Assembly (NCBI RefSeq): GCF_029867415.1
Contig: NC_081185.1
Location: 45,826,766-45,890,765, forward strand
Direction of reading: 5' to 3'
DNA from: Vicia villosa
Taxonomy: Eukaryota; Streptophyta; Magnoliopsida; Fabales; Fabaceae
Length of the DNA: 64,000 nucleotides
Shown here: piece after piece, positions 1 through 9,513 of the stretch
Position numbering within the stretch: the stretch's first letter is position 1
Layout: each line of letters begins with the position of its first letter
Position numbers and translations under genes: made by a program
Notes under the pieces: model-generated
Told to the model about the DNA's origin: nothing
Seen by the model: only the letters and a program-made list of their open reading frames with translations
Database searches by the model: none

Positions 1-566
1 ATGGAAAAAAGAAGAGCTTACTTGTTTGATCTTGAATCAAAGAAAGGAGCAAAAGATTATCATTTAATCCAAGCTTGTGGTGATGATGCTGATGATGAAA
101 GAGCCTCAGAGAATCAATGCATTGAATGAGAAGGAAAATCAGTATCGCACATGTTGAGGAAGGATTTTGATCTTGCTCAGAACCTCCATGGAAATGATGA
201 TTATGGATCTTGAGGTGTATGATCTTGATGATGAATGTCTATGAAAGATGCTCTGGATTATTGAATAAGAATGTGGAAAGTGATGATTGGTGGAAGAGAA
301 GCTTGAAGCTTCGGTTATGGAGGTTATGGTGGTGGAATTTGAAGGTTGGTTCCTTGAAGAAGATGAAGTTGATTTTGGTTTGTTGAAGTTTTGAGCTGAA
401 AGAATGGTGGTTAGAGGCAGTTGTGGTGGCTGGAGAAGTTTCTTGGAGTTTGTTAGGGTGGCCGGAATCAGTTTCTATGGTGGTTTGAAGTTTGTTACGT
501 TTTGGAGAGGTGAAGATGAAAGATGATGAAACCGTGGGGAAAGGGTGAAGTAGAAGAACATGAGAG

Positions 567-572
<6 letters not shown>

Positions 573-607
<35 letters not shown>
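573..607. repeat. (AG)n microsatellite
   Basis: Uninterrupted AG dinucleotides. On the minus strand this is a CT tract about 60-100 bp downstream of the TATA-like site at 669-678, so it would lie in the 5' leader of an LTR transcript. It creates spurious LSLSLS and ERERER open frames. Confidence 0.95.
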
Positions 608-611
<4 letters not shown>

Positions 612-668
612 TTGTGAAACTGGAAAATGGGAACTGAGTGTGTGGTCTGCATTTGTGAAGGATCTTCG

Positions 669-678
669 CTTATATAGT
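669..678 (-). promoter_or_regulatory. TATA-like box of LTR family B
   Basis: The minus strand reads ACTATATAAG. Its position upstream of a CT-rich leader matches the layout in L copy 1 (TATA at 4358-4366, CT tract at 4287-4302). Function is inferred. Confidence 0.4.
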
Positions 679-3038
679 ATGCTGCATGGAGAGTTGTCGT
701 ATGAATATCTATGGCATGTATCACGTGAGCGTATTATGCTGCATCATGACTTGCTCCAAAGGTGCACTCTCTACTGTGTGGAACATTTCTAGACAGCTAG
801 CATACCTTTCGAATCCATGGTCACGTGTTCACCTTCTAACTCTAATAACTTGGCTTGTGATCATTCTCAAAGTGAAATATTCAGACCAACATGAAGTAGG
901 TGTGACAATGAGCAACTTTGTTGTTGGGTACCCTCCAAGATACTGATTACAACTGTTCGAAACTCAGGCTTTAAATCTGACTAGCTCGTGACCGGTACTT
1001 ACCGCGGCGAAACTGAGCCAATGCTTTTGGTGGATGATTGATCACACAGCCCACTTCAGGTCACGATAACATAACCTCCAGTACACCATTTGATTCATTC
1101 TTTATGTCAATGGAAAGATCTCACAAGGGAGAAAAAGATTGGTGTTGGAAATGTCTTGAGAAAATGCTTAGAAGTGCAATAAAAATGATCCTGAATGTGT
1201 TATGTCAATACTGCATCACCTCGCACGCATGACATGCCCAGTCTTAGCCAGAATGTAAGTTGGTCGATGTGTAACTTTTAGGCCTTGTAGCTTGCTCATT
1301 ATATGTTCAATTATCATGATCCATGACTCAATGGAAAGAGGGTATGGCAAAGAGTAGTTTACACCCAAGATTAACTTCATAGGAAGTTTGTAGACCTCTA
1401 AAGTTGATGTTGAAAATGGTACGCCAGGTGTTTGCGGAAATGCACGCGCGTGACTTAACATCTTGCCCAGCCAGATGCGTAATTTTGCCTATTGTGAGAG
1501 TGTGACTTTGAGCACTCACAATTGATTCAATATTCACTCAATTGACTTAATTCTTGTCTTGTTGTATAGAGGGAATGGTGGTGAAGATATAGACACCAAG
1601 TTTGCACCAAATGGACTTTTATATTTCTCTAAAATCAACCTCAAAGTTAGCACGCCAACTGTTTGATAAAATGTGTCACGCGTGCCCAGCATTTTTGCCC
1701 AGCAACATGATTTGTGTTCCAATGAAAATGTCCAACTTCACACCTCTATAACTTTTGATCCAAGCATTTTTTGAAAATAATTCCAACTACAAACTTGTAG
1801 TATGCCATGAGGTGAACATTTCTATTGTTGAACTTGTTTTGAAACTTTGCCATTATCCACATGTAAATCAGCCATGAAGTGCATTGGTAGCCATTTACAA
1901 ACTCCTCAAAATTTTCTCCAAGTGTCATAACTTTCCTTTTTTGGCATTTCCCTTTTCAACTACCTTCCAAATTTGGAAAGTTTTGATTATTTCTTGATTT
2001 TTATTTTATTTCCTTGATTTTCTTTGACCGATTTTCCACCAAAAGTCAATATCTGATAGTTGACTCTGATTTTGACCCAAAAGTCAATTTTTCCTGATTT
2101 TTCCGATTCTAGCTGAATTTCCCGATTAATCGATTTCTGAACCAATTTCCAATCAATTTTCAACCAGAGAAACTTCAATGAATATTTCTTCGAGGTAACC
2201 ATATTTCATACTAAAAATCACCTTCTGATTAAATTTTGACCAAAAGTCAATAGGGTTGACTTTGGTCAAAACCCTAACTTGGAAATCCTGATGAACCCGA
2301 GATTTGTATCTTTAAAACCAGAGCTTTGAGTCGGAGAGAATAAAACCCTGATTTTAGGATTATGTCAATGGAAATGATCCTTTTCAATAAGACCTCAGAT
2401 CTGATTCTTCTTAATCGAGAATTTTCTCAACCTCGGCCCCCTCTTTGTCAATTTTCTTGAATAGTAACAATGATATGCATGAAAGTATTGTATAAATGAC
2501 CTACATGAGGTATGCACATGGGTATGATATGAAATCCAATTGGGGAATAAATAAGTGGGCAAATTTGGGGGTGCAACAATAATGCCCTTCAAATACCAGA
2601 AGAATGTTTTGAAAACAGAAAGAAGATTTTGTAAATACAGTTTTTGAAAACAAACTATGAAAAGAAAAAGGTGTTGGGTCTTACACTCTATTAGAGGCCC
2701 AATGAAATAGATTTTACTGTTTATGAAAAACAGTTGAAAAGAGAAGATGCAAGATTCTGTTGTCTGAAAACCTCGATCATCTGTTTAATTTGAAGTTTGA
2801 AAACAGTTTTGAATTTTTTGACACAAGTCAACTTAAACAGGGTAAAGATAAGATATATACCTAATTAAGACCTAAATGATTAGGATTTTATCACTAAATT
2901 ATTTATGAGATTAGGTTTTGAAAATTCAAGGAAAACATGTATTAAAATATATTTTAAAATACTTAAAACACACCATTTTTAACCTAATAAAAATACATGA
3001 AATAAATAATATTTTTTGTTATTTTTTTGTTTATTCAT

Positions 3039-3041
<3 letters not shown>

Positions 3042-3099
<58 letters not shown>
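3042..3099. repeat. (TA)n microsatellite in L copy 1
   Basis: About 29 TA dinucleotides. The matching stretch of L copy 2 (near 6215) has no such tract, so it expanded in this copy. Confidence 0.95.
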
Positions 3100-3101
<2 letters not shown>

Positions 3102-3222
3102 ATTGATAAGTGTGTGAAAAATGAAGCAAAAATGATTTAATTTAAAGGGTGAATAAACTGGTTAAAGTTGTAAAGAAAAATAAGTGAGAAAAGTGATAAA
3201 AATTTGGATTTGTCTCCAACAA

Positions 3223-3276
3223 GGCTTGAACTCACACCCTCATGGTCATCACCCCAAAACAATGCCAACTGAGATA
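3223..3276 (-). repeat. tRNA-like module 2 in L LTR copy 1
   Basis: On the minus strand an A-box-like TATCTCAGTTGGCA (3263-3276) is followed by a B-box-like GAGTTCAAGCC (3223-3233). The 43-nt start-to-start spacing matches a tRNA. No acceptor-stem pairing or anticodon arm could be confirmed, so I read it as a tRNA-derived or SINE-like module carried by the LTR, not a tRNA gene. A counterpart lies at 6027-6081. Confidence 0.5.
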
Positions 3277-3368
3277 CACGCTCAGTGTGACAAAAGGGGA
3301 GCTTCAGTTGATTATATGTAAAACACCCGCGTAAAGAATGAAAAAATAAAAACAAAAGGTCTGAGGGG

Positions 3369-3429
3369 GGGATCGAACCCCAGACCTTATGGCAAGAGAG
3401 AGTGGAAGCGCATGTAACCAAGTGAGCTA
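3369..3429 (-). repeat. tRNA-like module 1 in L LTR copy 1
   Basis: On the minus strand TAGCTCACTTGG (3418-3429) resembles a Pol III A box, and GGTTCGATCCC (3369-3379) is a near-consensus B box. The spacing is 50 nt. The B box sits in a short hairpin, GGGGTTCGATCCCC, like a T arm. It lies about 90 bp upstream, in LTR orientation, of module 2. Whether it is bound by TFIIIC or transcribed is unknown. Confidence 0.5.
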
Positions 3430-4286
3430 AACGTTTTAGTCGTTCAAAACATGCTTTCAATTGATTATATTTTAAACTTTCTCCTGAGAATTCAAAAATG
3501 GTGCCACCCACCATCTTCATCTTCAACCTCAAGCTCTCCATATTTGAATTTCTGAACTTGCTCGATTCTCAACCAAACGTGATGGTGTGAACATGAATTT
3601 TGTTCCAAATTTCCTCACGAATCCAGATATGTAACTAATAACTATTTATATTAAATATAACTATCCAGATATGTAACTAAAATTAAAGGATGAGCAAGAT
3701 AAATAAATGAATGATGATAGAGGGTTTTCAATCCTCTGATGATGCTGAACAAACTGGTATCGAGATATATAAGAAAGAGTACTTGAATAAGTGGGTTAGA
3801 GTTTGAAAAAAATATCTCTGAAAGTGGAGGTCGTGAGAATGATGGAGAGCACCAGGGCTTGTATGAATGATCCTAAAAGCTTTCTTGGGACTCGGTGATG
3901 CTAACTGAATACTTATTGCACCTTGAATGCTTCAGTATTGTTCTACCCGACCCCTTCTATTTGAGCTCCAAGTGAGAATGGAAAGTAGTGATTCTGCACT
4001 TACAGATAGGCTGCGACCATCTGAATATCTTTACTGCATCCTAAGGAACATGTTTGGATGCTTGGACTTGCTTGACACCTCTTGAATTATGCTACAGACC
4101 TCCAACTGCTCGAGCTTCAAAATGAAAGTGGCTATGGTGTTCCTCCACTTACAGAAGTGATCCAGGTGCTTGGATCACCTCTAATGAACCTCCTTGAGAT
4201 GTTAGAATGCTTACTTCCAAAAGAAGAGCTCTGGTTTGAAGAAATCGATTCTTCTTGCGAAAGAACTTTGAAAAACCATAAGCACG

Positions 4287-4302
4287 AGAGAGAGAGAGAG
4301 AA
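4287..4302. repeat. (GA)8 tract in L copy 1
   Basis: Short GA tract (CT on the LTR sense strand), about 60 bp downstream of the TATA-like box at 4358-4366. L copy 3 lacks a comparable tract. Confidence 0.85.
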
Positions 4303-4357
4303 GGAGAAAGCAAGGAATTGAGTTGCTTTGGTGTGCTTATTACTGAGGAAGGCTCTT

Positions 4358-4366
4358 CTATTTATA
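4358..4366 (-). promoter_or_regulatory. TATA box of L LTR copy 1
   Basis: The minus strand reads CCTATAAATAGAAG around this site. The equivalent position of L copy 3 reads CATAAATAGAGG (near 61312). Conservation at the same LTR position supports a core promoter. Confidence 0.5.
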
Positions 4367-5916
4367 GGCAAATGATGCAGAGCATTTGGATATAGTGAGC
4401 TTGCTTAGTGAAGTAAGTTTGGTTTCTTGGCCATGAAGGAATTCAAAGAATATTCCAAGTGCAATGATGAGCTCTTTGATACCACTCCCTAGCCATCGGT
4501 TTTGCTTGATCTTAGGGGACAATTCTGATGCAGAACTGAGCTCCAATTGGTTGGGAAGAGATTCCTTTGGTGATTCATCCATTTGCCATAAATTCCCAAA
4601 TGTAATCATTACATAATCACATGCCTTTGTTTTTGGGAATATTCTTCAATCCTTATGCAATGATGAAAATGGATGTATGGTATGCTTGCAGATGTATTAT
4701 GGGTCGTGTAACATCATTTAGTGAAGCCATTTGCACAAAATTGCAAAGTTTCAAATTGTACATGACCTATAATTTTACTCCATGAGGCCAACTTTGAACA
4801 AGCATAAATCCTAGCTCAAAATGAATTTGGAGGAGGTTGAGCACAATTTGGAAAGCCCTAAACATCTACTTCAATTCATTAGTTTGGGGTTTCTTCAGAA
4901 TCATTTTGGAAAATTGTGAAAAATGAGCCCAAAGTTGGAAGAAAACTAGGTCAAAAATACTTAGAAAAATTTCTAAGTTTTTAAGGCCTATAACTTCCAA
5001 ATCCCAAATCTCTTAAATGATTGATTTCTTGAAAAAAGTTGCATTGTAAGATGTTGTCTTATTTTTCAAGATCTACAACTTTCATGTTGGAAGTTTTTTG
5101 AGTTGTGTAGGTGAAATTTTGAGTTCCCATAATGCCCTTAAAAACCCTAATTCCTGACTTTTTGATCCTTGATGAATTTTCTTGAATTTCTTTGGTCAAA
5201 TGACTTTAATAATCATATATTGATGATATTGATCCTCAAAAGTCATGGTTTGACTAAAAACCCTAAAAGTCAAAGGTGATCCTGTACAGTTGACTTTTTC
5301 AGATGAAGTGAAATTTTGGGCTTTTGTGATGAATCAAGTTCTCCTCCTCAAATGAGTGATGTGAATGGATTATATTGAGGTAATAGATGTTCTTGAACCA
5401 TGTTTTGAGTTTTGGATCCATGTCCTGATTAAAAGTCAACTGTCCAGGTGAATTAGGTTAAAAACCCTAATTGTCGACCAGATGAAATTGATGACTGTAG
5501 ATCTTGAATTAAAGTGTAATGCCCAATGGATAATGTCATATGAACCAATTGAAGATATTTGAACCAATTGATAGATGTCCTGGAGCTTTTTAGGGTTTCC
5601 CAAATGTGATCCCTGATTACAGTCCCTGATGGGCTCAAAACCCTAGATTGGTGAACTAAGCAAACTTGGGCCCAGATGATTGGGTGTCTAATCAATCATA
5701 GGTGAATACAATGAAGCTTTTTGAGTCCTATGATTGTATTAGAGACTAATCCTTTTATTGATTGATCCTTTGCCTGAGCTCTTTTGTTTCTGAAAATCGT
5801 CGATTAAGCACTAGATGAACAAGTGACTGTTCTGAGTATCTGTTTTGATTCTGATGAAAAGCCTGAAAGTATGACATCTCAGGGGGGTCAAAATTAGGGT
5901 ATGACACAAGGTCAGG

Positions 5917-5927
5917 GGTTCGATCCC
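5917..5927 (+). repeat. B-box-like site of tRNA-like module 1, L copy 2
   Basis: GGTTCGATCCC inside the hairpin AGGGGTTCGATCCCCT. The A-box half is missing because the L copy 1 junction lies 10 bp upstream. Confidence 0.45.
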
Positions 5928-6026
5928 CTACTCAGACCTTTGGTTTGTAATATTTTCCAAAATTCATTTTCAAGCTTATTTTTCACATATTTTCAATGGT
6001 TTCCATTCCTTTAATGTACTGAGCAC

Positions 6027-6081
6027 TAAGCTCAGTTGGCTTGATTTGTGCCAGTCCCCCTTGTGGGATGGGTTTAAATCT
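6027..6081 (+). repeat. tRNA-like module 2, L copy 2
   Basis: A-box-like TAAGCTCAGTTGGC (6027-6040) and a decayed B-box-like GGTTTAAATCT (6071-6081), 44 nt apart. The order and position match the module at 3223-3276 of copy 1. Retention in two diverged copies suggests an old component of the LTR. Confidence 0.45.
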
Positions 6082-7105
6082 TGCTCAAAACAAAAACAAA
6101 CATTTATGCTATTTTTCTTCATTTTTTTCCACAATTTCACTTAATCGTTTCACCTATCAAAATTAATCATTTTCACTTGATTTTCCACACAGTTCTCATT
6201 TATCATACCTATTTTGAGAATATCCAAAAAATCACAAAAAAAATATTTATTTGATATACTTTTATTAGGTTTAAAATGGAGTATTTTTAATACTTTTAAA
6301 AATACTTTCCTTTGTTTTTTTCAAAAAAAAAACAAACCTTTTGTAAATATTTTTGTGAACAAAACCCTAATTATTTAGGTCTTATTTAAGTGTAGATATT
6401 ATATCTTACCTTAATTTGTTTGTTTTTCATCCCGATTAAACAGATAACTAGGGTTTTCAAACAACAAAACCCTGTTCATTTTCAAATCAATATTCCAGAC
6501 GGGCCTCTCCTTGAGTATAAGTCCCAAACCCTTTTTTTTATTGTCAGTTCATGTTTAATTCAATTTCAAACATCATTTTCTTTCAACTGTTTTTCATAAA
6601 CAGTAGAGGTTCATATGAACTTTTATTTTGTACATACTTGTCTATTTTCAAAACCTTGTCTTTTGTACAAAATCTTCTCATCTGTTTTAAAACTCTGGTA
6701 CTAGGAAGGGCATTATTCTCGGTGAAACTACTCATAGGCCATTTTAGGCCCGTCTTTTGAGGTATATGTTCTAAAGCCTCCTCTTCTTCTATTTTCAACA
6801 TTTTCAAAACTTTCAACTTCATTTTCAATTCAAACATTCAAATGTTTTTAAATAAAGCATTCAACTGCTTTTTAATTAAACTGTTCATTGAGGTTCTGTA
6901 CAAAAATCTTTGAGCCTCCTTGTAACACCCCAATTCTACCCAAGCATTTAGGCAAGAAAATATCAGAGTATTAAAATTTCATACAACACAATTAGGATGT
7001 TACACTAAGTAACCAAGCAAACACCTAGAAAACAAACGGACATCAGCGATGCCAAAAGCATACAACATCTGCCAATAAAACGATACATAACACACGGAAG
7101 ATATG

Positions 7106-7108
<3 letters not shown>

Positions 7109-7153
<45 letters not shown>
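7109..7153. repeat. (AT)n microsatellite in element I 3' LTR
   Basis: About 45 bp of AT repeats, preceded by the conserved GGAAGATATGAAC. The same LTR position carries AT tracts of different length in all other copies. Confidence 0.95.
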
Positions 7154-7154
<1 letters not shown>

Positions 7155-8709
7155 GTATAGCTCTCATTCTCAAAGAGGAGTTTTTCCAAAATAAAGTTTT
7201 TACAATACACATCAGCACATCATCACACATACATGTTCAAAAGAGTCATATACAAATAAATAACAACAAACTCCCGACTACCCGGTGTTACGTATGAGAG
7301 CAACCGACAAGACCAACTGGAGAACTACCTCTTCCAAAAGACTCCCAAAGCGACTAATCTGCAGGATGCCACTCAAGCATCAAATTAGCAGAAGGGTGAG
7401 AATATAATTTATAATGAAGAAGCATGATAAATATAGTAATTCCAACAGGTATCATCAAGAATCATACAACAAAGTAATCCACTCATTTAACCACAATTGA
7501 TATATAAGTAATGCAACACATGAATGATAACATAAATTATAAAGACAGACAATGATGAATGAGACTCGACTATGCATATGCATGTGGTACCAAATCCGGA
7601 GTAAACTCCTCCTTGTCATTATGACAAATACACCTGGCCGAGCATTATGCTGGGACTTTATTCCACTCAGGAAGCCCGCAGGCTGTCGTCATCGAGCATG
7701 TAGCTCCCACGGATGACCTCTTGCCACTCAGGCTAATATACCGTTACCGAGCATTAAGCTCCTATTGGTAACCAATGCCTGCAGGCCATCTGTTAACAGC
7801 ATTCCGCCATTAACGTATTGAAATGTTATGATGCGCAAATATATGACTCTATTACATGACAACAACATCATCAACAATATGACACGATCATACACTCACG
7901 TTACATCGTTTATATTTTATCCAAAAGGATACATCACCAATTAATAACATCGTTATCAATTACATCACACCATAATTACCACACAGGCATTAATAAGCAC
8001 ACAGCACACATTCACCGTCAAAACATACTGGCCACATCGGCATAAATGATCGCATAATTGCATCACATCAAATTAATATTGGCCATCGGCCCACAACTTC
8101 ATCAATACATCATCAACAAGTTGTAATAACAACAATTCAACAATGATAATACATCATTCTCATAACAACAATTACTTGCCATAAGGCCACACGTCATGTT
8201 AACAACAAACAACCAAACATCGTCACATATCAAGAATGAACATTCATTAATACATAACACATATGAACATGGTTTCATGTTATCGACAACTAATCATATA
8301 CCTCGTACCAATACGTTAACATTCACACAACACATCATCATGATTTATCATGCACTAGTTCACAAAACCATTTATGAAAATCAACCAACCACTACTACAC
8401 CCTACATCATCATATAGAGCATGGAAATAGCTTCCCAACATTTTAAACGACACATAAAACGAACACCCAAGTTAAAAGATACGACTTTTCAAAGTTTGGA
8501 AAACATAAACATACTTCATATGTTAACCCTACTTAGTTCTATAACTAAATCCTAGTAAAAATAATAGGAGACTACATCATATGAATCATTTCATTAAATC
8601 TTAGTGTAGATTATTGCCTTAGCTTTCCAACGCTTCGAACGGCGACAAAATCGGAGTTACGGATCAAAAGTTATGATTGTTACAAAATCTGTCAAAAATT
8701 GGAGAAGTT

Positions 8710-8870
8710 GTAGGTCGACGCATGGAAAACATAGGTCGACGCATTGAACTCCTGTCACCCTCGGGTATGCGCAGGCCGACCCAATAGGTCGACGCATTCA
8801 TCAGAAAACCCAGATTTTTGCCTTTTAGGCTGCACAGGTCGACGCAAACCCCTGCGTAGGTCGACCTAAG
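8710..8870. repeat. AGGTCGACGCA palindromic repeat cluster
   Basis: Several copies of AGGTCGACGCA or close variants, each with the palindrome GTCGAC, plus the palindrome TAGGTCGACCTA near the right end. The cluster is GC-rich in an AT-rich LTR and sits beside the conserved GACAAAATCGGAGTTACGG. Array LTRs carry TCCGCTCAGCGGA repeats at this same place. Confidence 0.85.
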
Positions 8871-9513
8871 CTTCGTAGAAACCCTAAAATCACCATTTCC
8901 ACCAACCAAACTCTTATAAACATTTCTCTAACACCTATACATCATTATAACATCAATACAACACATACATACCATAGAAATAACCTAACATCAAACTTTT
9001 CATGGTTGATTCATCAATCTCTCTCAAAACCTAACATTCTCTTCAAACTCAATCAAGCCATGGAATTGGAGAAGAACAAGAACAAAAACAAGACTATAAG
9101 AATCATACATTCAAGATAAATTAGATTCACCCCCTTACCCGACTATAGCAACGATCGAAACTCGATTCGGATGAAAAACCACCAATCTCCACTTTTTCTT
9201 TTTTTCCTCTTCTTCTTTCTCTCTTCCCTTTCTTTCTCTCTTCTTTCCTTTTTTGTTTTTCTTTCTTTTCTTTCTTTCTATCTCTCTTATCTCTTTTCTT
9301 ATAAAGAAAATATCTACTTTACGGTCTAAACTCAATTGCTCAGAAAAACCCCAAAACGCAAAATATTACCTTAATAATATTTCCAGTACCAAAAATATGA
9401 AAACCTTCAATTAAATATTAGTCTGCCATCCCGAACTAATACCGACTGAAACGACTCCAAAAGTGGTAAAATTCCAATAAACGTCACAAACATCCAAATT
9501 AAGCATATACTTA

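Larger units (their letters stand above)
1..2578 (-). mobile_element. Ogre/Tat-like LTR (family B), partial at window edge
   Basis: Read on the minus strand, an LTR-like start TGTTGCACCCCC lies at 2578 and the sequence runs leftward off the window. The start resembles the Ogre LTR start at 50125 (TGTTATACCCCG; both continue AAATTTGCCC). To its right, 2579 onward matches L-family LTR sequence (inverted counterpart near 6710-6725), so this LTR seems to have inserted into L copy 1. It holds a TATA-like site (669-678) and a (CT)n tract downstream of it on the minus strand. No ORF here resembles a known protein. LTR nature is inferred from the terminus, promoter layout and nesting; the other end is outside the window. 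Confidence 0.6.
2579..5906 (-). mobile_element. L-family Ogre/Tat-like LTR, copy 1 (3' end truncated)
   Basis: On the minus strand this starts at 5906 with TGTCATACCCTAATTTTG and runs left to 2579. It aligns by eye along its length with L copy 3 (59744-62171, plus). Shared landmarks include the blocks near 5590 and 60045, 4810 and 60840, 4360 and 61315, 3700 and 61810, and 3560 and 61975. Its 3' part (3388 to 2579) matches the plus-strand sequence 5907 to about 6725. The 3' end is cut by the family B LTR at 2578. Contents include a TATA-like box, a CT tract, a TA microsatellite and two tRNA-like modules. Copies 1-3 together imply an LTR of about 4.7 kb, the Ogre size range. No coding ORF is supported. 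Confidence 0.75.
5907..6920 (+). mobile_element. L-family LTR, copy 2, left segment (3' half)
   Basis: Plus-strand sequence homologous to the inverted 3' half of L copy 1 (3388 to 2579): same tRNA-like modules, a matching AT-rich stretch (about 6240-6480) and the string GGGCATTATTCTCG near 6717. Its 5' half is missing because copy 1 abuts it at 5906/5907. The Tekay-like element at 6921 interrupts it and it continues at 14442. No gene is supported; open frames here are chance. Confidence 0.7.
6921..9513 (-). repeat. 3' LTR of element I
   Basis: Homologous over its length to array LTRs such as 17234-19897. It contains a TA microsatellite, an AGGTCGACGCA repeat cluster and a pyrimidine-rich leader (about 9198-9300). 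The last part of the LTR, the border GGGCGTTACA and the polypurine tract are gone: the sequence passes from CATATACTTA straight to GAACATTTCC at 9509-9513. Open frames such as 9135-9335 (minus) are low-complexity artefacts. Confidence 0.8.

Noticed and set aside
239..724. 161-residue minus-strand frame with LSLSLSLS
   Set aside because: It spans the (AG)n tract; low complexity and no recognisable domain inside an LTR.
3223..3429. Functional tRNA genes
   Set aside because: A- and B-box-like strings are present, but no acceptor-stem pairing, anticodon arm or Pol III T-run terminator could be confirmed by eye.
5453..5695. 80-residue minus frame in L LTR copy 1
   Set aside because: No conserved counterpart frame in L copy 3 despite nucleotide homology, so it is not under coding constraint.
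7000..7230. Frames with IYIYIYIY, also at 12986-13258, 17314-17541, 28899-29318 and 34629-35060
   Set aside because: Translation of AT microsatellites in LTRs. They recur only because the LTR recurs.
9135..9335. Lys/Glu-rich minus frames (KKRKKNKKGKK type), also in each array LTR
   Set aside because: Antisense reading of the pyrimidine-rich LTR leader; no start context or homology.
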